From Apiospora phragmitis (taxonomy: Eukaryota; Ascomycota; Sordariomycetes; Amphisphaeriales; Apiosporaceae), in contig JAQQWL010000001.1 in assembly GCA_038363925.1 (NCBI GenBank), positions 2,728,001 to 2,792,000 of the forward strand: a stretch of 64,000 nt of DNA, written 5' to 3'. Shown here in pieces: positions 45,853-56,485 of this stretch. The notes below the pieces were generated by a model. It saw only the letters and a list, made by a program, of their open reading frames with translations, made no database searches and had not been told where the DNA came from. Both the position numbers and the translations under genes were made by a program. How positions within the stretch are numbered: position 1 is the stretch's first letter; the number at the start of each line of letters is the position of its first letter.

Positions 45853-46822
45853 ATGTCAGCCCAGAACATCCCAACCCGCCGCATCGGCAAAAACGGAACC
45901 TTTGTCCCCGCCCTGGGGCTTGGTCTCATGGGTATGTCCATTCAGTATGGACCTGCGCCCAGTGACGAGGAGCGTTTCGCAGTCCTCGACCGCGCCGTCC
46001 AGATAGGCGCAACCAATTGGGACAGCGCCGAGTAAGTCGCGTTATACCTTCCTACTTCTAATCGAGCCGAGAACTGATTGAAGTACCCTCGCCTCCCCGC
46101 GAAAGGCATGTAGGGTGATAACGAAGAGTTGCTGGGAAAGTGGTTCAAGCGCACCGGCAAGCGAGGTCAGATCTTCCTCGCCACCAAGTTTGATTTCCAG
46201 AAGGGCTCCTACACCGACATCGACACGTCGGCCGCTTTCTGCAAGAAGGCATGCGCTGAGAGCCTGAGGCTCCTGGGCACCGACTATATCGACCTCTACT
46301 ACATGCACCGGGCCAACCCAAAGACGCCCATTGAGGAAACCATGCGAGCACTGCTTGAACTCAAAGCGTAAGTGTGACACCAGATGCAAAACGTGACACG
46401 AGGGCAACTTATTGACCAACGTCCCCATCCATTAAGCGAAGGAAAGATTAAATATATTGGACTCTGAAGTCAGCGCCAACACGCTCCGTCGCGCTTGCAA
46501 GGTCGGCCAGGTCGACTGCATCCAAGCCGAATACTCGCTCTTCGACCTAGACATCGAGGGGGAGTCGGGCCTGAAGGAGGCCTGCCGCGATCTCGGCGTC
46601 TCCATCGTCGCCTACGTGCCGCTGGGTCGCGGCCTGCTGACGGGCGCCCTGACCACGAAGCAGTCCATCTCGGGGGAGGGCGACTACCGGGCCTCGCTGG
46701 ACCCGCGCTTCAGCGACGAGAACTTGGACGCCAATGTCCGGGTCGTCCGCCAGCTCGAGGCCATGGCCGCCCAGAAGGGCTGCAGCGCCGCCCAGCTGGC
46801 CGTCGCCTGGGTGTGGATATAG
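45853..46822 (+). pseudogene. Aldo/keto reductase pseudogene
   Basis: Exon 1 (45853-46031) starts MSAQNIPTRRIGKNG and has FVPALGLGLMGMS and GATNWDSA, the start of the YakC-like aldo/keto reductases that reduce carbonyls with NADPH. The next exon should begin with the catalytic Tyr motif, but the DNA reads ATG TAG GGT where MYG is expected, and the splice acceptor before it is spoiled (an extra G). The sequence then follows the family (GDNEELLGKWFKRTG, IFLATKFDF with the catalytic Lys region, GTDYIDLYYMHRA with the His region). After the second intron (46368-46436) two bases are missing near 46463 (GGACTCTGAAG), breaking the frame. The end is cut at 46808-46822, where the dispersed repeat begins after LAVAWV. 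Several independent defects make a dead gene likely. Confidence 0.82.
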
Positions 46823-46880
46823 TGAGCTACGCGGTCGAGAATGGGCGTTGTAGGATTAGACTATGTCCCAATATCAATGT
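46808..46880 (+). repeat. Dispersed repeat, copy 2, truncating the AKR relic
   Basis: From TGGGTGTGG onward the sequence leaves the reductase and matches copy 1 at 44873-44933. The core at 46822-46846 has 23 of 25 bases identical. Sequence from about 46880 to 47109 is neither reductase nor the NRPS-like relic and may be the rest of the insertion. Confidence 0.6.
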
Positions 46881-47109
46881 TAGAGAGTGTAGGGCAATGT
46901 GCACCATGTGGACCTGGCGCTGCGTGGGACGATGCACTTATTTACTATCAGTCTGAGTATGGTGGACGCCCAGCAGAGCGAGGATACAGGTTCACAGGGA
47001 ATAATGATTTTCATAACATCTCGCGAAGCAAATAAGCCTTTGCGGCTAGTAAAGTTGCCACCACCGCAACATTTATTGAAGTTTTGCGTCTTGTCTCATC
47101 GTGTTGCTG

Positions 47110-48141
47110 TCAAGAAAAGTGGCAAAGCGACCTGATAGAAGAGTGCTTGTTAATCACGGTCAGAGGAACCTGACGCCCAAGTCTCTTTTTGTCGAGCCGG
47201 TGTTTCAGCCTCACCATATCCGTCGAGGTGAACCCCAAGTCAAAGATAGAAGCATCGGTATCAATGCCGCATGGATCTGATATCCCTTTGCTAGTCGCAA
47301 CATCATTTCTCACGAGATCCTCTTCCACACTCAGATCCGATTGCTGGTTGTAATCGATCGTTTTCCCCTTAAATCTGCCAACTGCGTGCGCATGGTAGGC
47401 TACCTCCTCCATGAACATATCTGCCAGGAATAGATCCGTCATCTTTTTACTGGATATCTTGCCCAAAGTGCTCATGGGAATCACAGGAATCTTCTGTGGC
47501 CCTACTCGGAAAATCACCAGCCGGCAGGAAGAACTGACTGGCATGCACGCGTCTGCCAGGCGGTCGATGAGAGCCACGTCTTCCCCACTGGGCGGCCATT
47601 CCAGGGGTATGTACGACACCGTCACCTGTTTCATGGCGGCACCGGGGGCTCTGGAGGGGAGGCAGACGACGCGCGAACAAGACGCGGTCCGCAGAGTCAT
47701 GTCCAGCACCACCTGCAAATCGGCCGTCTCGACCTTGAGGCCGTTGACGACAATGAGGTCGTTCAGCCGCCCGCGGAGACACAAGTCGTCGTTCTCGTCA
47801 ATGATCGGCCGGTACAGCCGTAGAAGGGTCCTCCGGGGCAGTTTCAACATCATGAAGCTCTGGCATCAGAGGATCGACAGAGTGGAGGGCCATTCCGTGG
47901 TTGCTATAGTCGAACAAGTGCCCCAAAACCTTCCGAGTCAAACATATCGGCGACTCCAATAGCTGTGAGAGTCTCTGGAGCTGACTGCAACGGTGCTCAT
48001 CAACGTGGCTTAGGGGCGAACACATGACAGGTATGCCGTCTCCGAGCAGGACGGCCCAGAACCACAGAGCCTTGCCCCAATGATCGTCCAGGTGAATCAG
48101 CACTGGTGAGCGAGTCCGAAACCCTTTCAGGCCGGTGTCCT
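47110..48141 (-). pseudogene. NRPS-like adenylation/carrier relic with central deletion
   Basis: On the minus strand, 48141-47850 encodes part of an AMP-binding N-terminus (LIHLDDHWGKALWFWAVLL, then GIPVMCSPLSHVDEHR and LLESPICLTRKVLG). Starting at 47853, in another frame, comes the end of an adenylation domain (GRLNDLIVVNGLKVETADLQ, with the catalytic Lys region GKISSKK near 47450) and a carrier domain (DASIFDLGFTSTDMVRLKHR, with Ser as the possible phosphopantetheine site). The whole central adenylation part, including the core P-loop and substrate pocket, is missing between them. Such enzymes activate carboxylic acids and load them on a carrier in secondary metabolism. This copy also lacks a start and any downstream reductase. 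I call it a deletion relic. Confidence 0.7.
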
Positions 48142-49017
48142 AAACATGGAATATTTCACCGAACACCTTAAAGGATAAAATATTTCAGATAGCTTTATAA
48201 ATGTAAGCTTACTTGCATATTTCACTCTGCACCATTGAAATCCATATCTCTACATACGAATATCCTATTTGGGATGGCTCGTCTACATTCAGATATTCGT
48301 AACAATGGAAATAAGCGACTTCTAAGCTTTACGATCAAATAGGACTAGAATTGGACCCATATGAGTAAGCAAGGTAGCCTTGGTTTCAATTCGTGAGTAT
48401 GCAAAACGCGAGAAGAGTTAGCAATTCTTATCCACCTGCCCAAATGGGTATATCGTAAAATCGATATGGCTGACCCAATTAGAAGACAACGCCTGCACGT
48501 ATCACGTTTACCGTCTCAGACCGACTATGTCTATGTTTCCACAACCAGCTGTTAGTGACACAAGCGGTATGGCAGACGCAGTAAGGATTATTCGATCTAC
48601 ATATTCTCAGATAGAAAGTCGGGAGAACCTCGGATCTCACCTTATTTACTATAGCTAGCTAGAACAGCTCGTAAACCTTGGACCTATCCGAGTACGACTT
48701 CGCCATAAGCGAACGGCGATGACCAGCGTCAACCGAACACAGTCTGCTGCCAAGGATCAGTTAAGTCGATATACTCACTAACGTCGTGTTGACATCAATA
48801 AGGCTGGCGCATTAACGGCAGACCTTACATCATAGTACTCGACGTAGAAGCAGTCCAGACTCGGAGGAGATGCCCTAGGGTAAATGAAATGGAGTATATA
48901 AGGCCAGGAGATGGCCATCAACAAGTGAGAAGGAGAATTCAACACAAAGTAGCAGACAACAGCATAGAATCAACATCTTTTTTACTTCAAACCAACAAGC
49001 ACAAAACCCTTTCGAAA
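48142..49017. other. Intergenic, promoter of the small secreted protein gene
   Basis: 876 bp of moderately AT-rich DNA without coding character. A TATA box lies near its right end (48895-48901). Confidence 0.45.
48895..48901 (+). promoter_or_regulatory. TATA box of the small secreted protein gene
   Basis: TATATAA in the context GGAGTATATAAGGCC lies 117 bp before the start codon at 49018. It is followed by a CA-rich leader ending CGAAAATG, typical of strongly expressed fungal genes. Confidence 0.55.
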
Positions 49018-49519
49018 ATGAAGAACTCATTGTTCCTTGCTCTCTCTACTTTGGCCTTCGGTCTTGGCATCAACGCCCTACCTGCCAGCGCGGCCGATGC
49101 CGTAATGGAGAAGCGCGCCCAGGTCTGCGTCTTCGTTGGTACCGATGCCGACTTCAAGGGTCTCACGCAAAACCAATGTGCCGCCCCGGGCGTTTGCTGT
49201 GAGTTTCCTCAGCATTGGACTGAGAATGCCGACAGGCCCAGCTAATCCGTGTCAATACTAGGGGAGGAATCTTCTTCTTTTGAAGATCAGATCAGCTCCA
49301 TCGGCGCTGACCATGGCCACTGCCGCGCCTTCTTGTGGGTATCCCCAGTGCTACTGTGTTTCAATGGAATAGAGCTGATTTCTGAATCGTTGCAGTGACC
49401 GCGGGTGCAGTGATAACGAGGGTCACTTCGACTTTGGCAACCCTGGCATTGCTGATCTGTCGAAATATGGCGATGGAAAGTCCAACGACCGAATCAGCAG
49501 CTGGAGTTGCATCGAGTAG
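49018..49519 (+). CDS. Small secreted beta/gamma-crystallin-like protein
   Basis: Three exons (49018-49198, 49262-49334, 49396-49519) join to 125 aa. Residues 1-25 form a signal peptide (MKNSLFLALSTLAFGLG, cut near ALPASA), followed by a Kex2-type KR at MEKR, so the mature protein starts near AQVCVFVG. Mature sequence has six cysteines, enough for three disulfides. GKSNDRISSWSCIE at the end fits the beta/gamma-crystallin calcium motif (N/D-N/D-x-x-S/T-S), a fold shared with small secreted crystallin-like and Streptomyces killer-toxin-like fungal proteins. Activity cannot be inferred; it may be an effector-like, antimicrobial or structural protein. Introns are 61-63 bp. The gene has a clear TATA box. 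Confidence 0.7.
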
Positions 49520-50850
49520 GCAAAGTAACGGGGGCTGCCTTGCAAGACAACTCGCTTGGCTTGGCAGCTAATGAGTGAGATGCTTTTGTGATGCATTGGT
49601 AGATTCTTTTCTTTCTTTCCTTCTTTAAAGGGCTCTTTTGTGGCCCATACCTCTCGTTCTACATGTTGTCACTAAAGGGGATAGCGACACAGTTGTTCTA
49701 CATCATGAGATGGAGTATCGTGAGGGCATAGCAAGGGCATGCAATACGTTCATTTCTATAGGAAGTGCAGTTCACACTAAATATATATCTTCGGGTTCGA
49801 ACGCAATGAGTTTCGAATACTATAGTGTCTTAATTATCTCAACGCTAGCTTCAAGTTACTAATAAGAACAAACGCCTACTTCTAGACTTTTTTTATAAAA
49901 GGTCTGTTCACGGTTCTGGAGTAAGAATTTCTCATTTCCTCTTCACTCCCTCTTCCTCCGTCACGGCGCCGACACCATCACACTCTAGCCAACAGAGCCA
50001 GGCCGTCCGTAACCAGGCAAACCGTCTACATTGCCAAGTCAGCGTCTTGGATATCTGCCAGAGCTAATTAGCGACCCCTTACATCCTTAATTACCAATGA
50101 AATAAATAGGTACTAATGTGACACGCGTAATCATATGAAAAAGAACGACTTTAACCATCGACCGTTACACTCCTTATTGTGAGTTAGCTTTTTTCTATTG
50201 CTAGTTCCCATCTAATAGAATCCAAGAAACTTCGTACTACGTCAGCGCTACTACACGAGAGCTGCACTAGCGCGCACGTGGTGACTGTAGATCTGTCTCG
50301 TCGAGGGACTATCTGATGTAAGATTTTAATACAGGGGATATCTTATCAGATCTCGCCAGTGTAAAGTGTCGGGTAAAGTCCAAATGCTGACTGATACGAG
50401 GTATCTGACTGTCGAGGAGCAAGATGCTTACTGAGGAATCGCCTAAGCGACTTCATGAAGCCCCCGAAATGACATAGGGGACACTCACCAGACTGACTAC
50501 CCACTTCATTCTCTGGCACACCTGGGCCAAACCCCGTCTTGTAGCATCACATACGACATCTAGACCAGTCAGCTGCGAGCTGATACCCACCGCGAAAACA
50601 TGCCGCTTGAGTATATCTTCACGAGCTTCTTATACGGGAAACAATCAGCGCGAAGCTCACATGAGGCGAATTCACCACGCTGAAATTGGACTGCAATGAA
50701 TTCTGTCTAGGAGTACATTTCTAGAAAGACGAAAGCAGTTAGGCCGAAGACGCGAACACCCCTGTCAAGTAGTCCCCGGTTCCATCCCGTGCCACTTCTT
50801 ATCTGATGTGATGTCTTAGCGCCGGCGACGTCGCCGGGCTCATTAGCCAA
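49520..50850. other. Intergenic, no gene seen
   Basis: 1.3 kb between convergent genes. No frame with coding character, no repeat shared with other parts of the window and no RNA gene was recognised. Confidence 0.45.
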
Positions 50851-51543
50851 CTACACAACGCGACGATAATGCTTGATGTCAGCTCCCCTCAGCTTCTCCC
50901 TAAGCGCAGTGGAGTATCTCGGGAACTCCGCCCAGGTGGCAAACTCCATGTGCCGTTCCACACTCGGCCAGCCACAGAGCATGACAAATTCTTCATCGCT
51001 TTCTGCTGCATCAGCCTCTCCCTTCACTCGCCAAGCCCCTTTTACAGAATGGGGTTTGGCAAAATCCTCCAAAAGTCCTTTGACAGAGTTCCAGTTCTCG
51101 GCAAATGCTGCCCTGTCTCCCGGTGCGGCCGAGCAGCGGCCCACGCTTATCACGGGGCTGTCCAGGAGGGGCGTCTCGACCTCAGCGCTAGGCGAGGTAA
51201 GGATAGCCGACCCCTCATCATCAACAAGGATGGAAGTCGACTTGTCCCATATGAAATGAGCCTCGAGACACTTAGAGAAGCTGGCAGCGTCCTCGGAACG
51301 CTGCCACTGTTGGTGTTGCTCAGTGGATGCCGATCGCCCAGCCATGAGATAGACTGTCGCATCCTCGATCTGCTGCCAAAGAGCCACCCCACTAGGACGC
51401 GAGCCCCCGGGTATGCTGGAATATGGCCCTGCCCGGGCAAACCACTCATCTTGAACTGATAGGGCCCTCTGAACATCGTCACAGCATTGGGGAGTGGATT
51501 TTGTTTCCCGCGCGGTCAACCAAATAAACTCTGTGGGCGGCAT
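50851..51543 (-). CDS. Hypothetical protein, possible dimeric alpha/beta-barrel
   Basis: A single frame of 230 aa. Around residue 160 the sequence AFAENWNSVKGLLEDFAKPHSVKGAWRV is followed by EEFVMLCGWPSVERHMEFAT. This F..W..SVE.H..F pattern is typical of ABM-like dimeric alpha/beta-barrel domains found in small monooxygenases and heme- or quinone-handling proteins. The N-terminal half (residues 1-130) looks like a more diverged second copy (WQQIEDATVYLMAGRSAS, FSKCLEAHFIWDKS). No signal peptide or helix is visible, so it is probably cytosolic. Substrate and role are unknown. It lies upstream of and in the same direction as nothing obvious; the Zn2Cys6 gene is its right neighbour, also on the minus strand. 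Confidence 0.6.
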   Translation of the reverse strand: MPPTEFIWLTARETKSTPQCCDDVQRALSVQDEWFARAGPYSSIPGGSRPSGVALWQQIEDATVYLMAGRSASTEQHQQWQRSEDAASFSKCLEAHFIWDKSTSILVDDEGSAILTSPSAEVETPLLDSPVISVGRCSAAPGDRAAFAENWNSVKGLLEDFAKPHSVKGAWRVKGEADAAESDEEFVMLCGWPSVERHMEFATWAEFPRYSTALREKLRGADIKHYRRVV

Positions 51544-52039
51544 GTTGGCAGTGACAGGACTGTTTCTTAATGACGACGGGAAGTAGAACTAATAGAATAA
51601 TAAGGGCTGGAGTCGTGGTGCAATATTCGATCCTGATTAGCGGACGTGTCGATCTTTTATAATCTTCCCCTACAGACAATGCTCCGCCAGTTTGATAGGG
51701 TGGCGCCAGCTCCGTACCATCGGGTTCTCTGACAAAATTGAATAAAGCTAGTAGGATCCATCTCGTAAAATGCGGCTAAATAGTAACCTCAGAACCGGGT
51801 AATCTCGGACCTGTAAATACGATACGAGTGGAAACTCTCATACCCTAATTGAAAGCCGTGCGAATTGGGATGTTCCCAAAATAGCTGCTGGGCCCTAGGC
51901 GTGCTGACATATGCCTATTTTTGTTTTACGATGGTATCGGTGGTTCAGAACAAAGTCGACAGAAGAAAGGCAGCAGAAGAGCAATGGCAGATCCAGATAC
52001 CGAACAGTGGAGAAGTTGTATAGCTATTAGGTTGCCTAT
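51544..52039. other. Intergenic, no gene seen
   Basis: 496 bp between two minus-strand genes: the promoter of the barrel-like protein and the 3' flank of the Zn2Cys6 gene. Confidence 0.4.
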
Positions 52040-53884
52040 CTACCAAGATATAGTGTCTTCCCTGTACACGAAATGGCCGTTTACCGGGTGAAGGGCACGC
52101 ACGCGTGGCTTGGTGTCCGACTCGCCGAACGAGGCCTGCCGGCTGCGCATGACTCTCCAATACTCGGCCTCCGGCAACGAAGCACGGATGCATTCCTCTT
52201 CCAACGCGAGGCTCCAGACAGCCAGCGCGTGGCACTCTCGGCTGTCGAACAGCCCGTTGCGCGCCTGGTGCCGCGCGAGGAGGTCCACGGCCCGGCGGCC
52301 GGTGCGGTCGTCGCGGCATTTGATGGCGGAGATGAACAGAGCCAGGACCAGGCCCTCTTCGATCGCAAACGGCTCCGGGCTGACGTTCTTCTTGTTGTCG
52401 CGGGCGGCGTTGGGAGAACTGAGGCTGATGCCCCGTGAAAGAAGCCTGTCGGCGAGGCGGACCATCTCTTGGAAATGGGGCGTACATCGGGTGACGGACT
52501 CGCAGTCTTCAAACCGGGCGGTCACAATGGAGCAGTACGTCCAAAGATATTCCACCCGAAGGTAGAGAACCTGGCGATGCTCGTCTGGAGCCACGTGGCG
52601 GGATTTTCTGGCCCTGTCGAAAAGGGGCTGGAACGCTCGACCCCATCCAAGCAAATGGATAAGACAGTGGTTGCGCAGTGCCAATGAGTATGCTCTGCCA
52701 CGAACGCCAATGATGTCGGTTGTCGTCTCTTCAGCATCAGTGGTGTATGAAGCACAGAAATGTGTCATATGTCTGCTGAGGTTGGCGAGGAGATGTTGAG
52801 TTGCCACGAAGCTTTGGCGAGCCTCGCCGGGGTCCTTGAATGCACTTGGCGCTGGCTGTGATATCTCGTGGGTAGTGCAAGGGGTGTGACAGGCCTCCAG
52901 CTTGTTCCCCGGATTCCGGAAGATGTTGATAGACCTAGAATGGCAGTCCAAGCGGTAAAACATTTGGATAAGCTCATTGTCGACTGCGTTGTCCACAGAA
53001 GATCTGCGTGCCATCTCATCATTGATGTTCCCAGTGGCGTCGAGGTATTGATGAACAAGTGCGACGCCATGGCTGATGTGTTTGACCACAATCTTCTTGT
53101 TGTTGCACAGCGCTTCAAACGCAATGAAAAGGATACAGCACATCATGGTGTTTCGCAAGCAGCATTCTCCCGGCGCGGACTTCCGAAGGACGCCCAATGA
53201 CTTGCCATAGTGGATCAACGCCTGCCTGTAATGGAAGCTTTCGCTCTTGGCCTTTTTGAGAGTGCCAGAGGAGAGCTCTCCGGCCAACGCGAGCTTCATG
53301 CATCCGAGGGCGATAATCGCATATCGTACCGATGGTTCTTGGGATCCGATCTGAGCAATGGAAGTGGTGAACAGTCGATTGGGAAACAAGCTTCCCCCGA
53401 AGTCTTTGGCGTGGTACCAGACTGAGAAGTATTCCTGCTCTGCTTGCGTTGAGAAAGCGGACTCCCTCAGCACCCTTGGTAACAAGATAAAGGTGGTCAC
53501 ACTTGCCCGAGATTGTCCAGAGCCCGCCTTCCTGGATTCCTTCTCTGCTCTGTTCGTAGTAACACGCGGCTTGTCCTGGTATCCCTCACATGAGCCGCTA
53601 TGCTTGATGCACTTCAAACAGTTCGGCTTAGCCTCGTCGCATTTGATACGCCTCCTTCTGTAGACTTGGATTAGAGCCTCCTCCATTACTTTCAGCTATC
53701 ATCGAGCTTGAACGTACTTGCCTGCAAATTGTCAAAGTTAGTCACATGTGTAACATGATATTAACCGGGAGAGAGTAAACCCACATGTGATGCATCCTGA
53801 TCTAACCTTGGGAAGCGAAGCTCTTGTGCGTCTCGCCCGGGTAGCCAGCGCAAATGAGTTTAGTTGACCTGGGGGCACCTGCAT
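52040..53884 (-). CDS. Zn2Cys6 transcription factor
   Basis: Two exons (53884-53781 and 53657-52040) give 573 aa. The intron is 123 bp. Splicing completes the DNA-binding domain: C31-X2-C34-X6-C41-X6-C48-X2-C51-X6-C58, read as SGCITCG from exon 1 and RRRIKCDEAKPNCLKC from exon 2. Without the first exon the domain would lose its first two cysteines, so the start at 53884 is well supported. Residues about 90-540 fit the fungal-specific regulatory domain (SVRYAIIALGCMKLALAGE, HYGKSLGVLRKS, CCILFIAFEAL). Such proteins bind CGG half-sites as dimers in the nucleus and often control transport or metabolite genes nearby. The neighbouring NRPS-like relic, reductase relic and transporter suggest it may have once regulated a local cluster, but this is inference. 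Confidence 0.87.
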
Positions 53885-55388
53885 GTCTTTCTTGTCTGCT
53901 GGGTATTGATAGATGAATATAATGATGGCGGCATCCGGGGTGTGTCATAATCCTAGGGGCAAGAGAGGCAAACTAGTAACCTTATAATTAAGTCTGAGAC
54001 TTGTTTACAAAGTACTTAGTACCTAACCTGATAGGATGACTTAGCATTGACCTGGAGTCTGAAAAAAGAAAAGAAATAGTAAGAATTAAGCTTCAAATAG
54101 GTAAGCCCGTATCGTATGCCTGCCAGTAGAATGCAAGCGTGCTGAGCATAGACTAGGACGTGAATGGCAGGTGCTAGATCACCGTTCTTTATGAGATGGG
54201 CCGTGGCGCATTTTAAGTCTCAATAGAGACCTTCGCATCAGCGCATGCATTATACTTCGTGTCTTCTATTGGTTTAAGTAATTTCAGCAGATGATAGATA
54301 AGCAAAGGGTATTGTGATGCGCGCCCTCGATGTGCCGTTTTACCCGAGATGCACGTTCTGTTCGCTTAGACCGTGAGCCAAGGGGAGCAAGAGATACCTT
54401 GCCATTTGCAGTGCAAGCTCACCGGCGGAAGGAAAAGGCGATCCAGTTTAGTGAAGTTTCTGGCGAAGATATCCGATCATCACTAACGCGCTACACGGCG
54501 TGACAGTGAAATACTCTACATACTTACCTGCCATAGAGGAGAACACCACCTCGAAAGGCTTACGCCAGAACTTTTAATCCCCATCCTCACCAACTCGTCG
54601 GGCCTGGCATGTCTCGGTACTCTTCTTCGGGCGTCACGATCGTAGCATTCCGGGACCTCCATGCCCGTGGCGCAGAAAGTTTCGAACCAGCCTTGTCGGC
54701 TGGCGAGACTCGCCAGTTCACTGTCTCCGTCACCCGGGGACCTCTGCGCTTCCTCCCCACGTCGGCGACCTCAATATCCTGGGTAACTGCATCGCGGGCG
54801 AAACAACGTGCCACACGAGGGGAACCCGCCCCGCTGGCCGCAAGGCGGGACTGTCCGACACGGTAATCCGCGGCCTTTTGGCCAGCCACCGGAAGATCAC
54901 ATCTCTCACGGCCTCTAAACTTTGCCTGTTATGCCATGTGTATTGTCTGCACCGTCACATTGGATTTTCCTCTTTCCTTTCCCCCGTCGTCTTTTTCTCT
55001 ACAGTTGACTTGAAAATCTGTTGGCAGTTCTATTTCTGTTGGCCTAATTAGTTGAAGTCCAATTAAGGTGGCTCAGCTAGTGAACCTTAAGTTCAGTCGG
55101 TTCAACCAAATTTGGCGGGTTTTAGCAGGGCGGCTTCACCCGAGCCCAACCGAGGCAGAAGAAAAAACAGGGGTCTGTCCAAAGGGGATCGATCCCCCAG
55201 TAAGGTCCGGCGGCTTAAGCCACTTAAAATAAATCATCATCGGAACCCCGACTTCGCCTTCTTTTCTTGAATTCCTTACCCCATTAACGTACGAGCCTCG
55301 TTCGATTCTTGACGTCTAATTACACCATGATACCCCGGTAGAGCAGCACTCTCCCCGCTATCCGACCCGCCTAGACTTGCCAATCGCC
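53885..55388. other. Intergenic, divergent promoters
   Basis: 1.5 kb between the Zn2Cys6 gene (minus) and the Mpv17-like gene (plus). A GC-richer patch at about 54590-54890 carries overlapping short frames on both strands but no domain. A GGGGATCGATCCCC palindrome lies near 55178-55191; a tRNA was considered and not supported. Confidence 0.4.
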
Positions 55389-56485
55389 ATGACGTCCACT
55401 CCACTCTTGCGAGCCCTACTGCGACAGCGTCTAGGCTGTCCCCGACTCGGCCGATTATCGCGGCAACCTCCTTCTTTACAACTCCGCCGACCCCAGTCAA
55501 GCTCATCGACCGACCACAGCGGCAAGACTTTGACGACACCACCGCCCGCGCCGCGAACCGAGTCGGCAGCAGCCAAGAGCCCCCACACCAACACCGACAA
55601 TGCGACGATCACGAACCCGTCGCCGATAGTGAAAGAGGTCGGGGGTATACCTGTGCCCGTGCCCAGCACTGTCGCGCCGCTGCCCATCTGGCAGCGCCTG
55701 GGCCCCTTGACACGCGGCGCCGAGGCCTACGCCCGCGCCCAGCGCCGCCGGCCCTGGGTTACCCAAGTCGCCACCATGCTGGTCATCTACCTCTGCGCCG
55801 ACCTCAGCGCGCAGCAGATCGGCGGCAAGGACGAGCACGAGTACGCGCGCACGGCGCGGTCGCTGGTCATTGGCGGGGTGGCGGCGATCCCGGGGCATAT
55901 GTGGTAGGTGGTTCTTCGCTTCTTTTTCTAGGTGCAATCAATCGGGCGGGATGCGCAGGTACAACAAGGGGCGAACGACTAGCTAACTCCGGGCGTGTCT
56001 GTCCATCTAGGTTCGTGTTCCTGTCGCGCAACTTCAACTACGCGTCCAAGACGCTGTCCATCGCCCTCAAGGTCGCCATCAACCAGGCCTGCTTCACGCC
56101 CGTCTTCAACACGTACTTCTTCGGCGCGCAGGCGCTGCTGTCGGGCGATTCCTTGCAGCAGGCCTGGGCCCGCGTGCGCGCGACGGTGCCCGTCAGCGTC
56201 GTCAACTCGTGCAAGATCTGGCCCGCCGTCACGGCCTTTAGCTTCGTCTACCTGCCGCTCGAGTACCGCGCCCTCTTCGCCGGGGTCGTCGCCGTCGGGT
56301 GGCAGACCTACCTGAGCTTCCTGAACCGGCAGGCCGAGGCTGCCGAGGCGCTGGCGTTGGCGACGAAGGCGGGGTCCGGCGCGGAGCAGCAGCAGCATCA
56401 GGCCCGCGTGCTTTCTATGGCTGGTCCGACGAGGAGCGTTGCAGGAGTTGGTGGCAGCGATAGTAGAACTCGCATCGCGGCTTGA
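55389..56485 (+). CDS. Mpv17/PMP22-family membrane protein
   Basis: Two exons (55389-55903 and 56011-56485) give 329 aa; the intron is 107 bp. The N-terminal 30 residues are rich in Arg with no acidic residues (LLRALLRQRLGCPRLGRLSR), a likely mitochondrial targeting sequence, then a Pro/Ser/Thr-rich linker. The family region starts at YARAQRRRPWVTQVATMLVI and has YLCADLSAQQIGG, then GPMPGHxW-like AIPGHMWFVFLSR, ALKVAINQACFTPVF and VVNSCKIWPAVTAFSFVYLP with the usual N-x-x-x-WP motif. Mpv17/Sym1 proteins are small inner-membrane or peroxisomal channels, needed in yeast for growth on ethanol under heat stress. The extra N-terminal linker is longer than in Sym1. The tail after NRQAEAAEALA is low complexity. 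Confidence 0.87.

Noticed and set aside
54587..54889. GC-rich patch with overlapping frames on both strands
   Set aside because: Neither translation has a recognisable domain; it may be a promoter CpG-like patch or an old fragment.
55150..55230. Possible tRNA near GGGGATCGATCCCC
   Set aside because: The palindrome resembles a T-arm, but no matching acceptor stem or D-arm could be built on either strand.
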